Source of the DNA: Ostreococcus mediterraneus
Taxonomy: Eukaryota > Chlorophyta > Mamiellophyceae > Mamiellales > Bathycoccaceae
Assembly: GCA_012295225.1 (NCBI GenBank)
Contig: WMKK01000001.1
Span: 310,001 to 374,000 of the forward strand
Direction: 5' to 3'
DNA: 64,000 bases
Shown: positions 37,976 through 46,109 of the stretch, in pieces
Layout of the letters: each line of letters begins with the position of its first letter
How positions within the stretch are numbered: position 1 is the stretch's first letter
Translations under genes and position numbers: made by a program
The notes under the pieces: model-generated
What the model saw: the letters and a program-made list of their open reading frames with translations, nothing else
What the model was told of the DNA's origin: nothing
The model's database searches: none

Positions 37976-38743
37976 GCCACCAGACGCGCCCGCCAGACGC
38001 GACGGCTCGAACCGCGCGCGCCCTCTGACTGTACGCGCGATGGATTACCCCTCGTCGTTCGCGCGCCACGCCCGACTCGCCGCCCGACTCGCGCGTACAC
38101 ACGCGCGTAATCACACTTCACGCGTCTACCCCCGAGCGCCTATGCGTCCACGACGCTCGACGCCACGCACGGCGCGAAAGATATCCGCGCGCGCCCACCG
38201 CCGCCGGTGTAGATAGAATCCCGAGCCACGCCTCCCTGCGCGCGCGTCCGCGTCCGCGTCCGCCGTCACCGATCGCGCGAGCTGCGAAACACGCCAAAAT
38301 ACGCGATGCGCTCGATGCGTTCGCCCGTGTGCGGTCGTCCGCTGTCGTCGTCGCGCGAAGAGGCGCGATGTGACGCGCGCACGTATCCCGCGGCAGCTCC
38401 GAGCGACGCCAAAACACGCTTGATTCCACGCACACCTATACATGCTTACAACGACGCACAGTACGATCTCCAAGGGCGCGTAAAGATCAGAAGGGTTTAT
38501 GCGTGACCACACGTGATCATACATAGACATCGCTGTGACTCGTGTACGCGTCTTGCGTCGCGACTTTTCGTGATCGCGTGGAGGGTTTCGCGCGGGTCAC
38601 ATAGAGTATATACGCGTACACTACGTGTTTGGGACGGATCACGCCGTGTTTTGCTCAGGGCGCGCGTCGCCGGCGCAAGATGCCAACTGGCGCGGTCGTC
38701 GGCAGTGTCGCGCGCGCGCGAGCACGCGGGGCGGTCTCGAGCG
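37976..38743. promoter_or_regulatory. Long divergent region between AP2/ERF and P450 reductase
   Basis: At 768 bases this is the longest gap in the window. The small frames inside are Arg-rich and not convincing. A TATATAC element at 38607-38613 lies about 130 bases before the reductase ATG. ACGTG cores occur near 38505-38515 and 38620-38635. No RNA gene or repeat family was recognised. Confidence 0.4.
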
Positions 38744-40795
38744 ATGTCTTCGACGTCGGCGTCGGCGTTCGTGGACGCGCTCACGAGCGATGCGCTGACG
38801 CTGGCGAGCACGTGCGTGCTCGCGGCGTCGGTGGTCGGGTTAATCGGCGTGCGGTGCGCTGGAGGGAAAACGACGTCGGCGTCGGCGTCGGCGTGGGTGT
38901 CGTCGTGGTTCGCCAGGGCGTCGTCGGCGCAGGCGCCGGCGAATGCGTTCGATAGCGCGGGTAAGGTTCGGTTGACGGTGTTTTATGGCACGCAGACGGG
39001 CACGAGTGAGCGGTACGCGCGCGAGGTGGTGGCGCACGCGCGCGCGAGGTACAAGGATGCCGTGGCGGCTCGGGCTGTGGATTTGGAAACCATTAACGCT
39101 ATGGATGCGGAAGATGTGTTGAAGGAGGAGATAGGGTGTTGTGTGTTCTTGCAAAGCACGTATGGGGATGGTGAACCGACGGATACGAGCTCGGATTTCG
39201 TGTATTGGGCGCGGGACTCGGCGAGCGACGGGCGTTTGCCAGACTTACTGGAAGGGTTGACGTTTAGCGTGTTCGGGCTCGGAAACCGGTCGTACGAGCA
39301 GTTTAACGCCGCGGCGAAGATGGTGCACAAAGCCTTGATCGATCTCGGCGCGACGGCGTTGATGAAGATTCATTTAGGGGATGACGACCAGTGCTTGGAG
39401 CAAGATTTTGAAAACTGGATAGAGGCGTTTTGGCCGGCGTTTGAATCCAAGTTTGGATTGCACTCCGACGGCGGCTTGGACGAAGAGCTTCCGCGGTATG
39501 AGGTCATCGACATGCCTGGTGTCGATGGGGAACGCGCGGCGGCGAGTCAGGCGAGCAAGTACGAGAAGGAGCATTCAAACGCGCGTGTCGCGCCCACGGC
39601 GACTAAACCATACTTGTCTAGCGTGAAATCTGTGCGCGAGCTGCACGGTAAGGATGCCGATCGCAGCTGCGTGCACGTCGAATTTGACATCACGGGGACG
39701 AACGTTCAATACAAGCACGGTGATCACTTGGGGGTGTACGCCGAGAATGGTGCCGACATCACGAAGCGCGTCGCCAAGGCGCTCAAGTGTGACTTGACGC
39801 GAGCCTTCCGCTTGACCAAACCTTCGGATGCTCCAGCGTCGCTCTCCGAACCGTTCTCGACGCCATGCACGGTCCAGGTCGCTATCGCGCGATATGCCGA
39901 CGTTTTAAGCGCGCCGCGCAAGCAAGCGCTCGCGGCGCTCGCTTCAGTTGCGACTGGAAAAGACGCGCAAAAGCTCGCCTTTTTGGCGTCGCCGGCGGGT
40001 AAAGATGAGTTTGCCAAGTACATCACGAAACCCCACCGTTCGCTCTTGGAAGTCATGGAGGACTATCCGTCCGCTGTTCCGGATCTTGGATTGTTCTTTG
40101 GCGCCATTGCGCCAAGGTTAGCGCCAAGATTCTACAGTATTAGCTCGAGTCCCGCGCACGACAAGAACGTCATCACCGCCACTGTCGCTGTGGTGAAAGA
40201 GAAGGTCGCCACTGGTCGCGTACACGAGGGTGTGGCCAGTACGTTCTTGCAACGCGCGGCGGAGGGTCAAAAGATTCCAGTCTTCGTACGCACGAGCACG
40301 TTCCGTTTACCAGCGAATCCCGAAGCGCCAGTCATCATGATTGGTCCCGGGACTGGTTACGCGCCGTTTAGAGGCTTTTTGCAAGAGCGCCAAGTGCTCA
40401 AAGCGTCAGGTGCAACATTAGGACCGGCGATGTTGTTCTTTGGGTGTAGAACGCAAAAGAATGATTTCATATACCGCGAAGAAATGGAGCAAGCATTGGC
40501 TGATGGAGTGATTACGAGCCTCGACGTCGCGTTTAGCCGCGACGGGCCGAAGAAGGTCTACGTGCAAGATAAAATCATTGCCAAGGGAGCTGACGTGTAC
40601 CCCATCTTGAAGGGTACAGTTGGGAAGAATGAGGGTCAAATTTACGTGTGCGGGGATGCTAAGAACATGGCGAAGGATGTGAACAAGGCGCTATTGAGCG
40701 TTCTCATGCGAGAGGGAGACTACGCCGCGCACGAAGCTGAAGAGATTATCCGCCGACTCACTAGCGACTTTAGATACCACAAGGATGTGTGGTGA
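38744..40795 (+). CDS. CPR: NADPH-cytochrome P450 reductase
   Basis: The 683-residue product is a diflavin reductase that passes electrons from NADPH through FAD and FMN to microsomal P450s. An N-terminal membrane anchor lies at about 18-42. The FMN domain starts FYGTQTGTSERYAREV (about 82) and includes LQSTYGDGEPTD and FGLGNRSYEQFN. The FAD domain has RFYSISSSP and the NADPH part has GPGTGYAPFRGFLQER, FFGCRTQKNDFIYREE and YVCGDAKNMAKDV. The C-terminus is YHKDVW, with the terminal Trp that stacks on FAD. All cofactor motifs are intact and the length fits. The ATG at 38744 is the first after the TATA element. Confidence 0.96.
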   Translation: MSSTSASAFVDALTSDALTLASTCVLAASVVGLIGVRCAGGKTTSASASAWVSSWFARASSAQAPANAFDSAGKVRLTVFYGTQTGTSERYAREVVAHARARYKDAVAARAVDLETINAMDAEDVLKEEIGCCVFLQSTYGDGEPTDTSSDFVYWARDSASDGRLPDLLEGLTFSVFGLGNRSYEQFNAAAKMVHKALIDLGATALMKIHLGDDDQCLEQDFENWIEAFWPAFESKFGLHSDGGLDEELPRYEVIDMPGVDGERAAASQASKYEKEHSNARVAPTATKPYLSSVKSVRELHGKDADRSCVHVEFDITGTNVQYKHGDHLGVYAENGADITKRVAKALKCDLTRAFRLTKPSDAPASLSEPFSTPCTVQVAIARYADVLSAPRKQALAALASVATGKDAQKLAFLASPAGKDEFAKYITKPHRSLLEVMEDYPSAVPDLGLFFGAIAPRLAPRFYSISSSPAHDKNVITATVAVVKEKVATGRVHEGVASTFLQRAAEGQKIPVFVRTSTFRLPANPEAPVIMIGPGTGYAPFRGFLQERQVLKASGATLGPAMLFFGCRTQKNDFIYREEMEQALADGVITSLDVAFSRDGPKKVYVQDKIIAKGADVYPILKGTVGKNEGQIYVCGDAKNMAKDVNKALLSVLMREGDYAAHEAEEIIRRLTSDFRYHKDVW

Positions 40796-40867
40796 ACGTA
40801 AACGAACTTACATGCGTTTGAAATGAAAGAAAATTACCTTACATTACTGCTAACACTACGAGTGACA

Positions 40868-41857
40868 TTAGTGCGTGCGATCATCGTGCATAGGCACACC
40901 TAATGAACGAGAAATGTCTTCTCGATAGTTTTGCGCAAGGGAGGGGATGCTTTCCCCCGGTTGGTGCAAAATGGATCGGCGAAACTCAATCGATGCATGA
41001 TGTATCTCCCTCAACGACAAGGCAATCAACAACAAAACAAGATCGGCTAAATCCATGTCACTAGACCACGAAGGATTCACGTCGCCGACATCTTGATACG
41101 CCAACGCGCACGGCTGCATCTTTGTGGACACGCGAAATGAGCCCGCCGCGAAAACCCGAATATGTGAGCCATGCGTTGCACCGCCGCTCTCGGGGAACAT
41201 AACAATCTGTCTGTCCGTGTGCTGTAAAGTGTGTTGCAAACGATCGATTACATGCGTTTTGGAAGACGGGTCGATGATAAAAACATCAATCGATAGCGCG
41301 ATTGTCGACACCAAAGGGATGTCCAGGAGGGTTGGGCCCGACACGAACACAGGAACGACATCTAGACATCGAATGAAAACGAGTGCGTCGATCAACCCAC
41401 GATGATTACTGATTAAGATATCAGCGCCCGCGCGAGGCATGTGCACGCCTTTCACCTTTATCGTGTAATAGCCGAGCGAAACGAGCACCAGCGTATTCGT
41501 GACTTTTACTATCCAGAAGTAGCGATTTTTTAATGCAACGTACCACATTGGATAATCGCCGTTGTGCAACATCGCATGGCGAGTTTGCACCCATTCTCGA
41601 GTGAATTGTACACGTTTATCACTCGAGCGAAACCGCAACGTCGTATCCGGGCCGTTGGAGAGATGCAAGAGAAACGCCACGGCCAGCATGAAGTTGGCTA
41701 AAACGAACAGAAACAGAAACGCCGCGCCCACGACAAGTGTGCGCGTGGGTAAGAGAATGAAGAACCTAAACGCTCGACGAACGTTTGTGACTCGACTTTG
41801 TTGTTCGATTGTCATCGTGTGTCGACATGTAAGGCGTAAGTCTACACTTGTGAACAC
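40868..41857 (-). CDS. PlsC-type lysophospholipid acyltransferase, divergent
   Basis: The product (329 residues from the first Met; 314 from a later Met at 41812) has two or three N-terminal membrane helices (about 30-65 and 105-130), then a PlsC-like acyltransferase domain. The H-x4-D motif is NHRGLIDA. The later glycerol-phosphate motif, normally F-P-E-G-T, reads FPESGGATHGS, so it is atypical. The fold is that of 1-acylglycerol-3-phosphate or lysophosphatidylcholine acyltransferases acting in ER or plastid membranes. The acyl acceptor is unknown. The Glu is kept, so activity is plausible. Codon GC is lower than in most neighbours. It lies on the same strand as pirin, 112 bases downstream of it. 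Confidence 0.75.
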   Translation of the reverse strand: MFTSVDLRLTCRHTMTIEQQSRVTNVRRAFRFFILLPTRTLVVGAAFLFLFVLANFMLAVAFLLHLSNGPDTTLRFRSSDKRVQFTREWVQTRHAMLHNGDYPMWYVALKNRYFWIVKVTNTLVLVSLGYYTIKVKGVHMPRAGADILISNHRGLIDALVFIRCLDVVPVFVSGPTLLDIPLVSTIALSIDVFIIDPSSKTHVIDRLQHTLQHTDRQIVMFPESGGATHGSHIRVFAAGSFRVSTKMQPCALAYQDVGDVNPSWSSDMDLADLVLLLIALSLREIHHASIEFRRSILHQPGESIPSLAQNYREDISRSLGVPMHDDRTH

Positions 41858-41969
41858 TAGGACGAGTTGGTCTCGGTGCTCACATTTTCTCGGATTTTCT
41901 ATATTTTCTCGGATTTGTAGGTAAAATAAAAATCAAGCGTCATTACGCTTTCTATCTATTGTTCGTCAT

Positions 41970-43207
41970 CTATTTTGAACTAGGCGTCGACTTCACGCCA
42001 TCTATCAGCGCGAAACGTCCCTCTTCGCGTGGAAATACCATGGCGTCTTCGGGCCAGGGCCAGCCACCAAATTCCGTCGCGCGATAGTCCTCGAACGCTT
42101 GCATGATCTCTTTCTGTGTATTCCTGTGACGATAAAAAGCGAACACGCGTCATATTGTCAGTCGGTCGAGTGGTTAAGCAGGAGAAATCTAGAGGAGGGT
42201 TCAACGATACGAGCTACGAGCGCGCGGGAGTCGACGCACATGACGAACGGTCCGTGTTGGGCCACGGGTTCGTTGATAGGTTTGCCTTGAAGTACAAGGC
42301 AAATGACCTCATCGCTGCCTGAATTGCGAAGTGGTATGTCCTGCGAGGCATCGACATCAACGACACACTTTCTCGACAACTTTTCTCCGCACACATCCAA
42401 CGAAGCTCCCTCCACGTAATACAGCGAACGGTTGGTCTCGACCCCGCCACTCGCCGCGCGTAACGTAAACTCAGCCCCTGGCTTGAACTTGAGTAAATAA
42501 ACGCCAACATCATTGCTCGGATCCGCGGCGTAGGATCTCGGTGTCGGCGCTAAAGATTTCACGCCTTCGTACTCGCCGGTCCACACAGTTATGTCAACAC
42601 CGCCGTCGCTCGTCGAAGTCTTCCGCACGTCTTCGCTCCAATGCATGACAAACGCCGGTTGAACCATTTTATCTTTACTCGGCAAGTTCAACCAAATTTG
42701 AAACAACTGCAACGTGTTGTTGCGATCCTTATGCACGAGTGGGAAAAGTTCGCCGTGCACCACGCCCCGCCCCGCCGTCATGTGCTGCAAATCACCATCC
42801 CCGTACCGCCCCGCGTTCCCACACGAATCCGTGTGATCAATCGTCCCGCGCATGACCGCGGTGATGGTCTCGAACCCCCGATGAGGGTGCTGCGGAAACC
42901 CAGAGTATTCGCGTCCGTGGTACATTCTCCACGGGCCGGGCGCGAAATCCGCGCCGTTGCCTTTCCTCGGCGGTTTCATCGACCCATCAGGGCACGGAGG
43001 GAACTCATCCTTGTGGTACACGTTGAATAAAAACGGCGATTGCGTCGGCATTGGCGTCGGGATGCTAATCGCCTGGACGCGCTTGATGGCCCCGCCGCTC
43101 ATGGTTGCAGCGGTGGTTGTCCCGGTGGGCACCGACGTCGCGGGTCGCGAAGACGACGGACGAGAGAATGTGCGATAGTTGAAACCTCGAGCGAGCGCGC
43201 GTTGCAT
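41970..43207 (-). CDS. Pirin family protein, two exons
   Basis: Pirins are iron-binding bicupin proteins, nuclear cofactors or quercetinases. The gene is spliced: exon 1 is 42240-43207 and exon 2 is 41970-42123, with a 116-base GT-AG intron (42124-42239). The joined frame restores the conserved pirin end (GPFVM, then N-T-Q-K-E-I-M-Q-A-F-E-D-Y, then T-E-F-G-G-W-P-W-P). The N-terminal cupin has the ligands in FPQHPHRGFET and GELFPL. The first Met (43207) would give a 35-residue Ser/Arg/Thr-rich presequence, perhaps organellar; the Met at 43102 (MSGGAIKRVQ) gives the core protein and fits a TATA-like stretch at about 43204-43214. Read without splicing, the protein would end 30 residues into the intron. 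Confidence 0.9.
42124..42239 (-). other. Spliceosomal intron of the pirin gene
   Basis: The intron is 116 bases with GTGCGT at the 5' end and ACAG at the 3' end. A CTGAC branch-like site lies about 35 bases before the acceptor. The phase is 2 and the joined reading frame restores a conserved pirin segment. Confidence 0.85.
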
Positions 43208-43212
43208 ATATT

Positions 43213-43353
43213 ATGCTACTGCTCCCGTCTCCGAGTGCGATGGATGTGCGGCTCGTCGTTTACGATGCGCCGCGCGAGAGTCGAGGAGTGCGGCTGGGCG
43301 CGAAGGTTGTTGACCTTTTTAACCAATCGGTGTTCACAACTCTGGTGCGCTAG
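43213..43353 (+). CDS. Possible 46-codon small ORF
   Basis: A + strand frame starts at 43213 (internal ATG at 43240) just after a TATA-like stretch and ends at 43351-43353, overlapping the tail of the octanoyltransferase by 20 bases. The last 30 residues (V-R-L-V-V-Y-D-A-P-R then L-G-A-K-V-V-D-L-F-N) look protein-like, but it is too short to judge without homologues. Confidence 0.2.
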   Translation: MLLLPSPSAMDVRLVVYDAPRESRGVRLGAKVVDLFNQSVFTTLVR

Positions 43354-44332
43354 TGCTAATCTCTACATCTAAATCAAACGTTTCCACAAATGATGCGATA
43401 AGCGCATCACGCGCGCGTGATAGTAGCTCATCGTCATCGTCCCTCGGCGCGCGAACCGACGCCACCGACGTCGACGCGCCATCCGACCGGCTCACGACGC
43501 CCGCCTCGCCCCTGAGCATTTGCGACACGCTCCCGACCGGACGGTCATCGATTCCACACGGAACAATGTGTGCGAAATGCGCGAGATTTGGGCACACGTT
43601 CAACGCCACGCCGTGATACGACACCCATCGTCTCGCGCGCACGCCCACCGCGGCGAGCTTATGCCCATCGCACCACGCCCCAGTGAGCCCTTCAATGCGC
43701 CCGCACGCGCTCGCATCCAACCCCAACTCGCGCATCGCCCCAAGTGCGACAGCCTCAAGCGATCGCATGTACCAATGCAAGTCTGCCTGGTGCGGCGCGC
43801 GCGCCAAATTAAGTATCGGATACACCACGAGTTGCCCGGGACCGTGGTACGTCGCCTCGCCTCCTCGTTCGCATCGACGCACCGCGAATCCATCCGGCGG
43901 TGCATCCGCGTCAAATTTTAAATGATCCACCGTGCTCCCCGTGCCGAGCGTTATCGTCGGCGGATGCTGCACGATGAGTGCGGCGTCGACCGAGTCGTCG
44001 CCGGCGTCGAGCGCGCGAGAGAGCAACGCCTTTTGCCACGCCCACGCCTCGTCGTACGGCGTGAGACGATCGCTCACATCGTACACCACGCACGCGCGAC
44101 GACGATGGCGATATGCGTCGCCTTCACCCGCGCCGTCGCGCGTCGACCGAGTCGTCGCCGCGCGCGACGGCGATGATGCGCGCGAATGCGTGTGCGACGT
44201 TTGATGCCTCCTCGGTCCCACCGCCGCCTCGCGCGTCGCGGCGCGATCGCCGCGAGGCGACCGGGCGCGCCAGACGCGACCGCACGGCGCGCGTCTCGCA
44301 TCGACGCCCGTCCGCGGCGTCGGCGCGAGCAT
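43334..44332 (-). CDS. LIPB: Octanoyltransferase LipB, plastid type
   Basis: The 332-residue product transfers octanoate from acyl-carrier protein to lipoyl domains, the first step of de novo lipoate synthesis. The N-terminal 75 residues are Arg/Ala-rich, consistent with a plastid (LIP2p) or mitochondrial presequence. The LipB core shows LIVQHPPTITLGTG (substituted from the bacterial form), the RGGEATYHGPGQLVVYPI motif, the catalytic-type Lys in GHKLAAVGVR and the catalytic Cys in HIVPCGI. The domain is complete. The gene diverges from NOL9 with 38 bases between starts. Confidence 0.93.
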   Translation of the reverse strand: MLAPTPRTGVDARRAPCGRVWRARSPRGDRAATREAAVGPRRHQTSHTHSRASSPSRAATTRSTRDGAGEGDAYRHRRRACVVYDVSDRLTPYDEAWAWQKALLSRALDAGDDSVDAALIVQHPPTITLGTGSTVDHLKFDADAPPDGFAVRRCERGGEATYHGPGQLVVYPILNLARAPHQADLHWYMRSLEAVALGAMRELGLDASACGRIEGLTGAWCDGHKLAAVGVRARRWVSYHGVALNVCPNLAHFAHIVPCGIDDRPVGSVSQMLRGEAGVVSRSDGASTSVASVRAPRDDDDELLSRARDALIASFVETFDLDVEISTSAPEL

Positions 44333-44370
44333 GGCGCCGCGAAGTGACGACCGAATTCGCGCGTCACTTC

Positions 44371-46050
44371 ATGGCGCCGGCGAAATCACAATCGCACAAG
44401 CGTCGCAAGCGCGCCGCGAGCGACGCCGCGGGCGCGGACGACGCGCAGAGTTCGTATGCGCGCGCGTCGACCGGCGCCGACGCGGCGTTCGACGTGACGC
44501 TCGCGCCGGGCGCCGTCGCTGTCATCGATGGCGCGTGTGCGATTCGTTGCGTCGATGGCCAATTCGACGTGCACGGGTACGAGATGCGCGCGAACACGCC
44601 AGCGGTGATTGCCAGGAGCGTGTGTGGGGTCGACCGAGGCGTGACCGTGACCGCGGGCGCGTGTGGAGCGCGCGTGCGGGGGGAGCCGGTGGAGGGCGCG
44701 ACCGCGACGTGCCGCGCGCGGACGCGAGAGACGTCGACGACGGAACGGGATTGGACGCCGACGGTGATCACGCATCATTGGCGCACGGTGGCGGAAAATA
44801 TAGTGAGTAGTGATGGTGAGCGTGGCGTGGCGTGTGTGGCGTTCGTTGGGCCCAAGGGCGTGGGGAAGAGTACGTTCGCGCGCTTTGTGGCGAATGGGTT
44901 GGTGAGTCGCTGCGGCGCGTGCGCATGGTTAGATTTAGATTGTGGACAGCCCGAGTTGACGGCACCTGGGCTTGTGTCGTTGACGTATTTACGTCAGCCC
45001 TTGCTCGGCGCGCCGCAGACGCATCAGGCGAGTGGGGCGGAATTTGCGGGCGCTCCGGCGACGACGTTTAGCGCGAGCTTTGTCGGCGACGTGTCGCCGC
45101 AAAGCGACCCAGATGCGTACGTTCGAGGTGCTTTGAGGTGCGTCGACGCTTGGAAGGCGCTAGGTGATGCCCGTCCACCGATGGTGATTAACACCAGTGG
45201 ATGGGTGAAAGGCCTCGGGCTTGAGTTGACGGAGGAAGTGTTGCGAGCCGTCGGGACGTGCGCGGCGGATTTTTACGTCGTAAACATTAATTCGCACGTG
45301 GCGAGTCGGAACGCGCCGTCTGTCGAATGGTTTTGCGATTACATGTCCCCCGATGCGGTAAAACCGAGCGTACAGACGTTTGAAGTCGCCGCAGGGTACG
45401 GTACGGCACCGAATGGCGCTGACGCTGACGTGGAAGAGACGAGCGCGGAGACGTACGATTCTGGCGGCGCCACGAAATCGAAAGACCCTCGACGAAGCGC
45501 GAGTGATTCCCGCGCGTTGTCGTGGCTCGCGTGGTCAAAACAAGCAGTGGCGATGTGCAACAATTGTCCGAGCCAAGGCGCGCTCGATTTCGAGGATGGT
45601 GGTGAAATAGAAGCGTTCAACGCTGTCGCCGCAGATTTAACGCGCTCGACGCCGTGGAAAGTGTCTTTAGATGATATCGTCATTCATCTGCTCCACGCCG
45701 ACTTACCCGCGCGAGAGGCATTGATGGCGATCAATGGCGCCATTGTGGGTTTGCTCAAAGCCCCCGCACCTGGAGACGAACGTGGATGTGCTGAATGTTT
45801 GGGTTTGGGTCTCGTGCGCGGTGTCGACGCCACGCGTCGCTACGCGTACATTCTCACGCCGCTTCCGAACGATAAACTTAAACACGTGGAGACTTTAGCG
45901 CTAGGAAAATTAGAATTTCCACCAAGGTTACTCGGTGTCGCCGGGGAGTTCCCGTACATGCACGTTGGGACGATTGCGAACATCGGGAGTGGAAGCAAGG
46001 CTATCAAGTCTCGAAACAACATCGTGCGCTCGACCGCGCTTCGACGATAG
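44371..46050 (+). CDS. NOL9: Polynucleotide 5'-hydroxyl kinase NOL9/GRC3
   Basis: The 559-residue product belongs to the CLP1/GRC3/NOL9 kinases. NOL9/GRC3 phosphorylates 5'-hydroxyl RNA ends during ITS2 processing of pre-rRNA in the nucleolus. A basic N-terminus (1-30) is followed by a beta-rich N-domain, the P-loop GPKGVGKST (about 162-170), the LDLDCGQPELT segment and the INTSGWVKGLG motif, then a C-terminal domain ending near KSRNNIVR. The Q-P-E-L-T form favours NOL9/GRC3 over CLP1. The start at 44371 is just downstream of the divergent gene; the upstream frame is an antisense shadow. Confidence 0.9.
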   Translation: MAPAKSQSHKRRKRAASDAAGADDAQSSYARASTGADAAFDVTLAPGAVAVIDGACAIRCVDGQFDVHGYEMRANTPAVIARSVCGVDRGVTVTAGACGARVRGEPVEGATATCRARTRETSTTERDWTPTVITHHWRTVAENIVSSDGERGVACVAFVGPKGVGKSTFARFVANGLVSRCGACAWLDLDCGQPELTAPGLVSLTYLRQPLLGAPQTHQASGAEFAGAPATTFSASFVGDVSPQSDPDAYVRGALRCVDAWKALGDARPPMVINTSGWVKGLGLELTEEVLRAVGTCAADFYVVNINSHVASRNAPSVEWFCDYMSPDAVKPSVQTFEVAAGYGTAPNGADADVEETSAETYDSGGATKSKDPRRSASDSRALSWLAWSKQAVAMCNNCPSQGALDFEDGGEIEAFNAVAADLTRSTPWKVSLDDIVIHLLHADLPAREALMAINGAIVGLLKAPAPGDERGCAECLGLGLVRGVDATRRYAYILTPLPNDKLKHVETLALGKLEFPPRLLGVAGEFPYMHVGTIANIGSGSKAIKSRNNIVRSTALRR

Positions 46051-46109
46051 AAGAATGTAGCGAATACGTAGGTCAAGTGATAGGATACCGTAGTAATATT
46101 GCATAAAAT

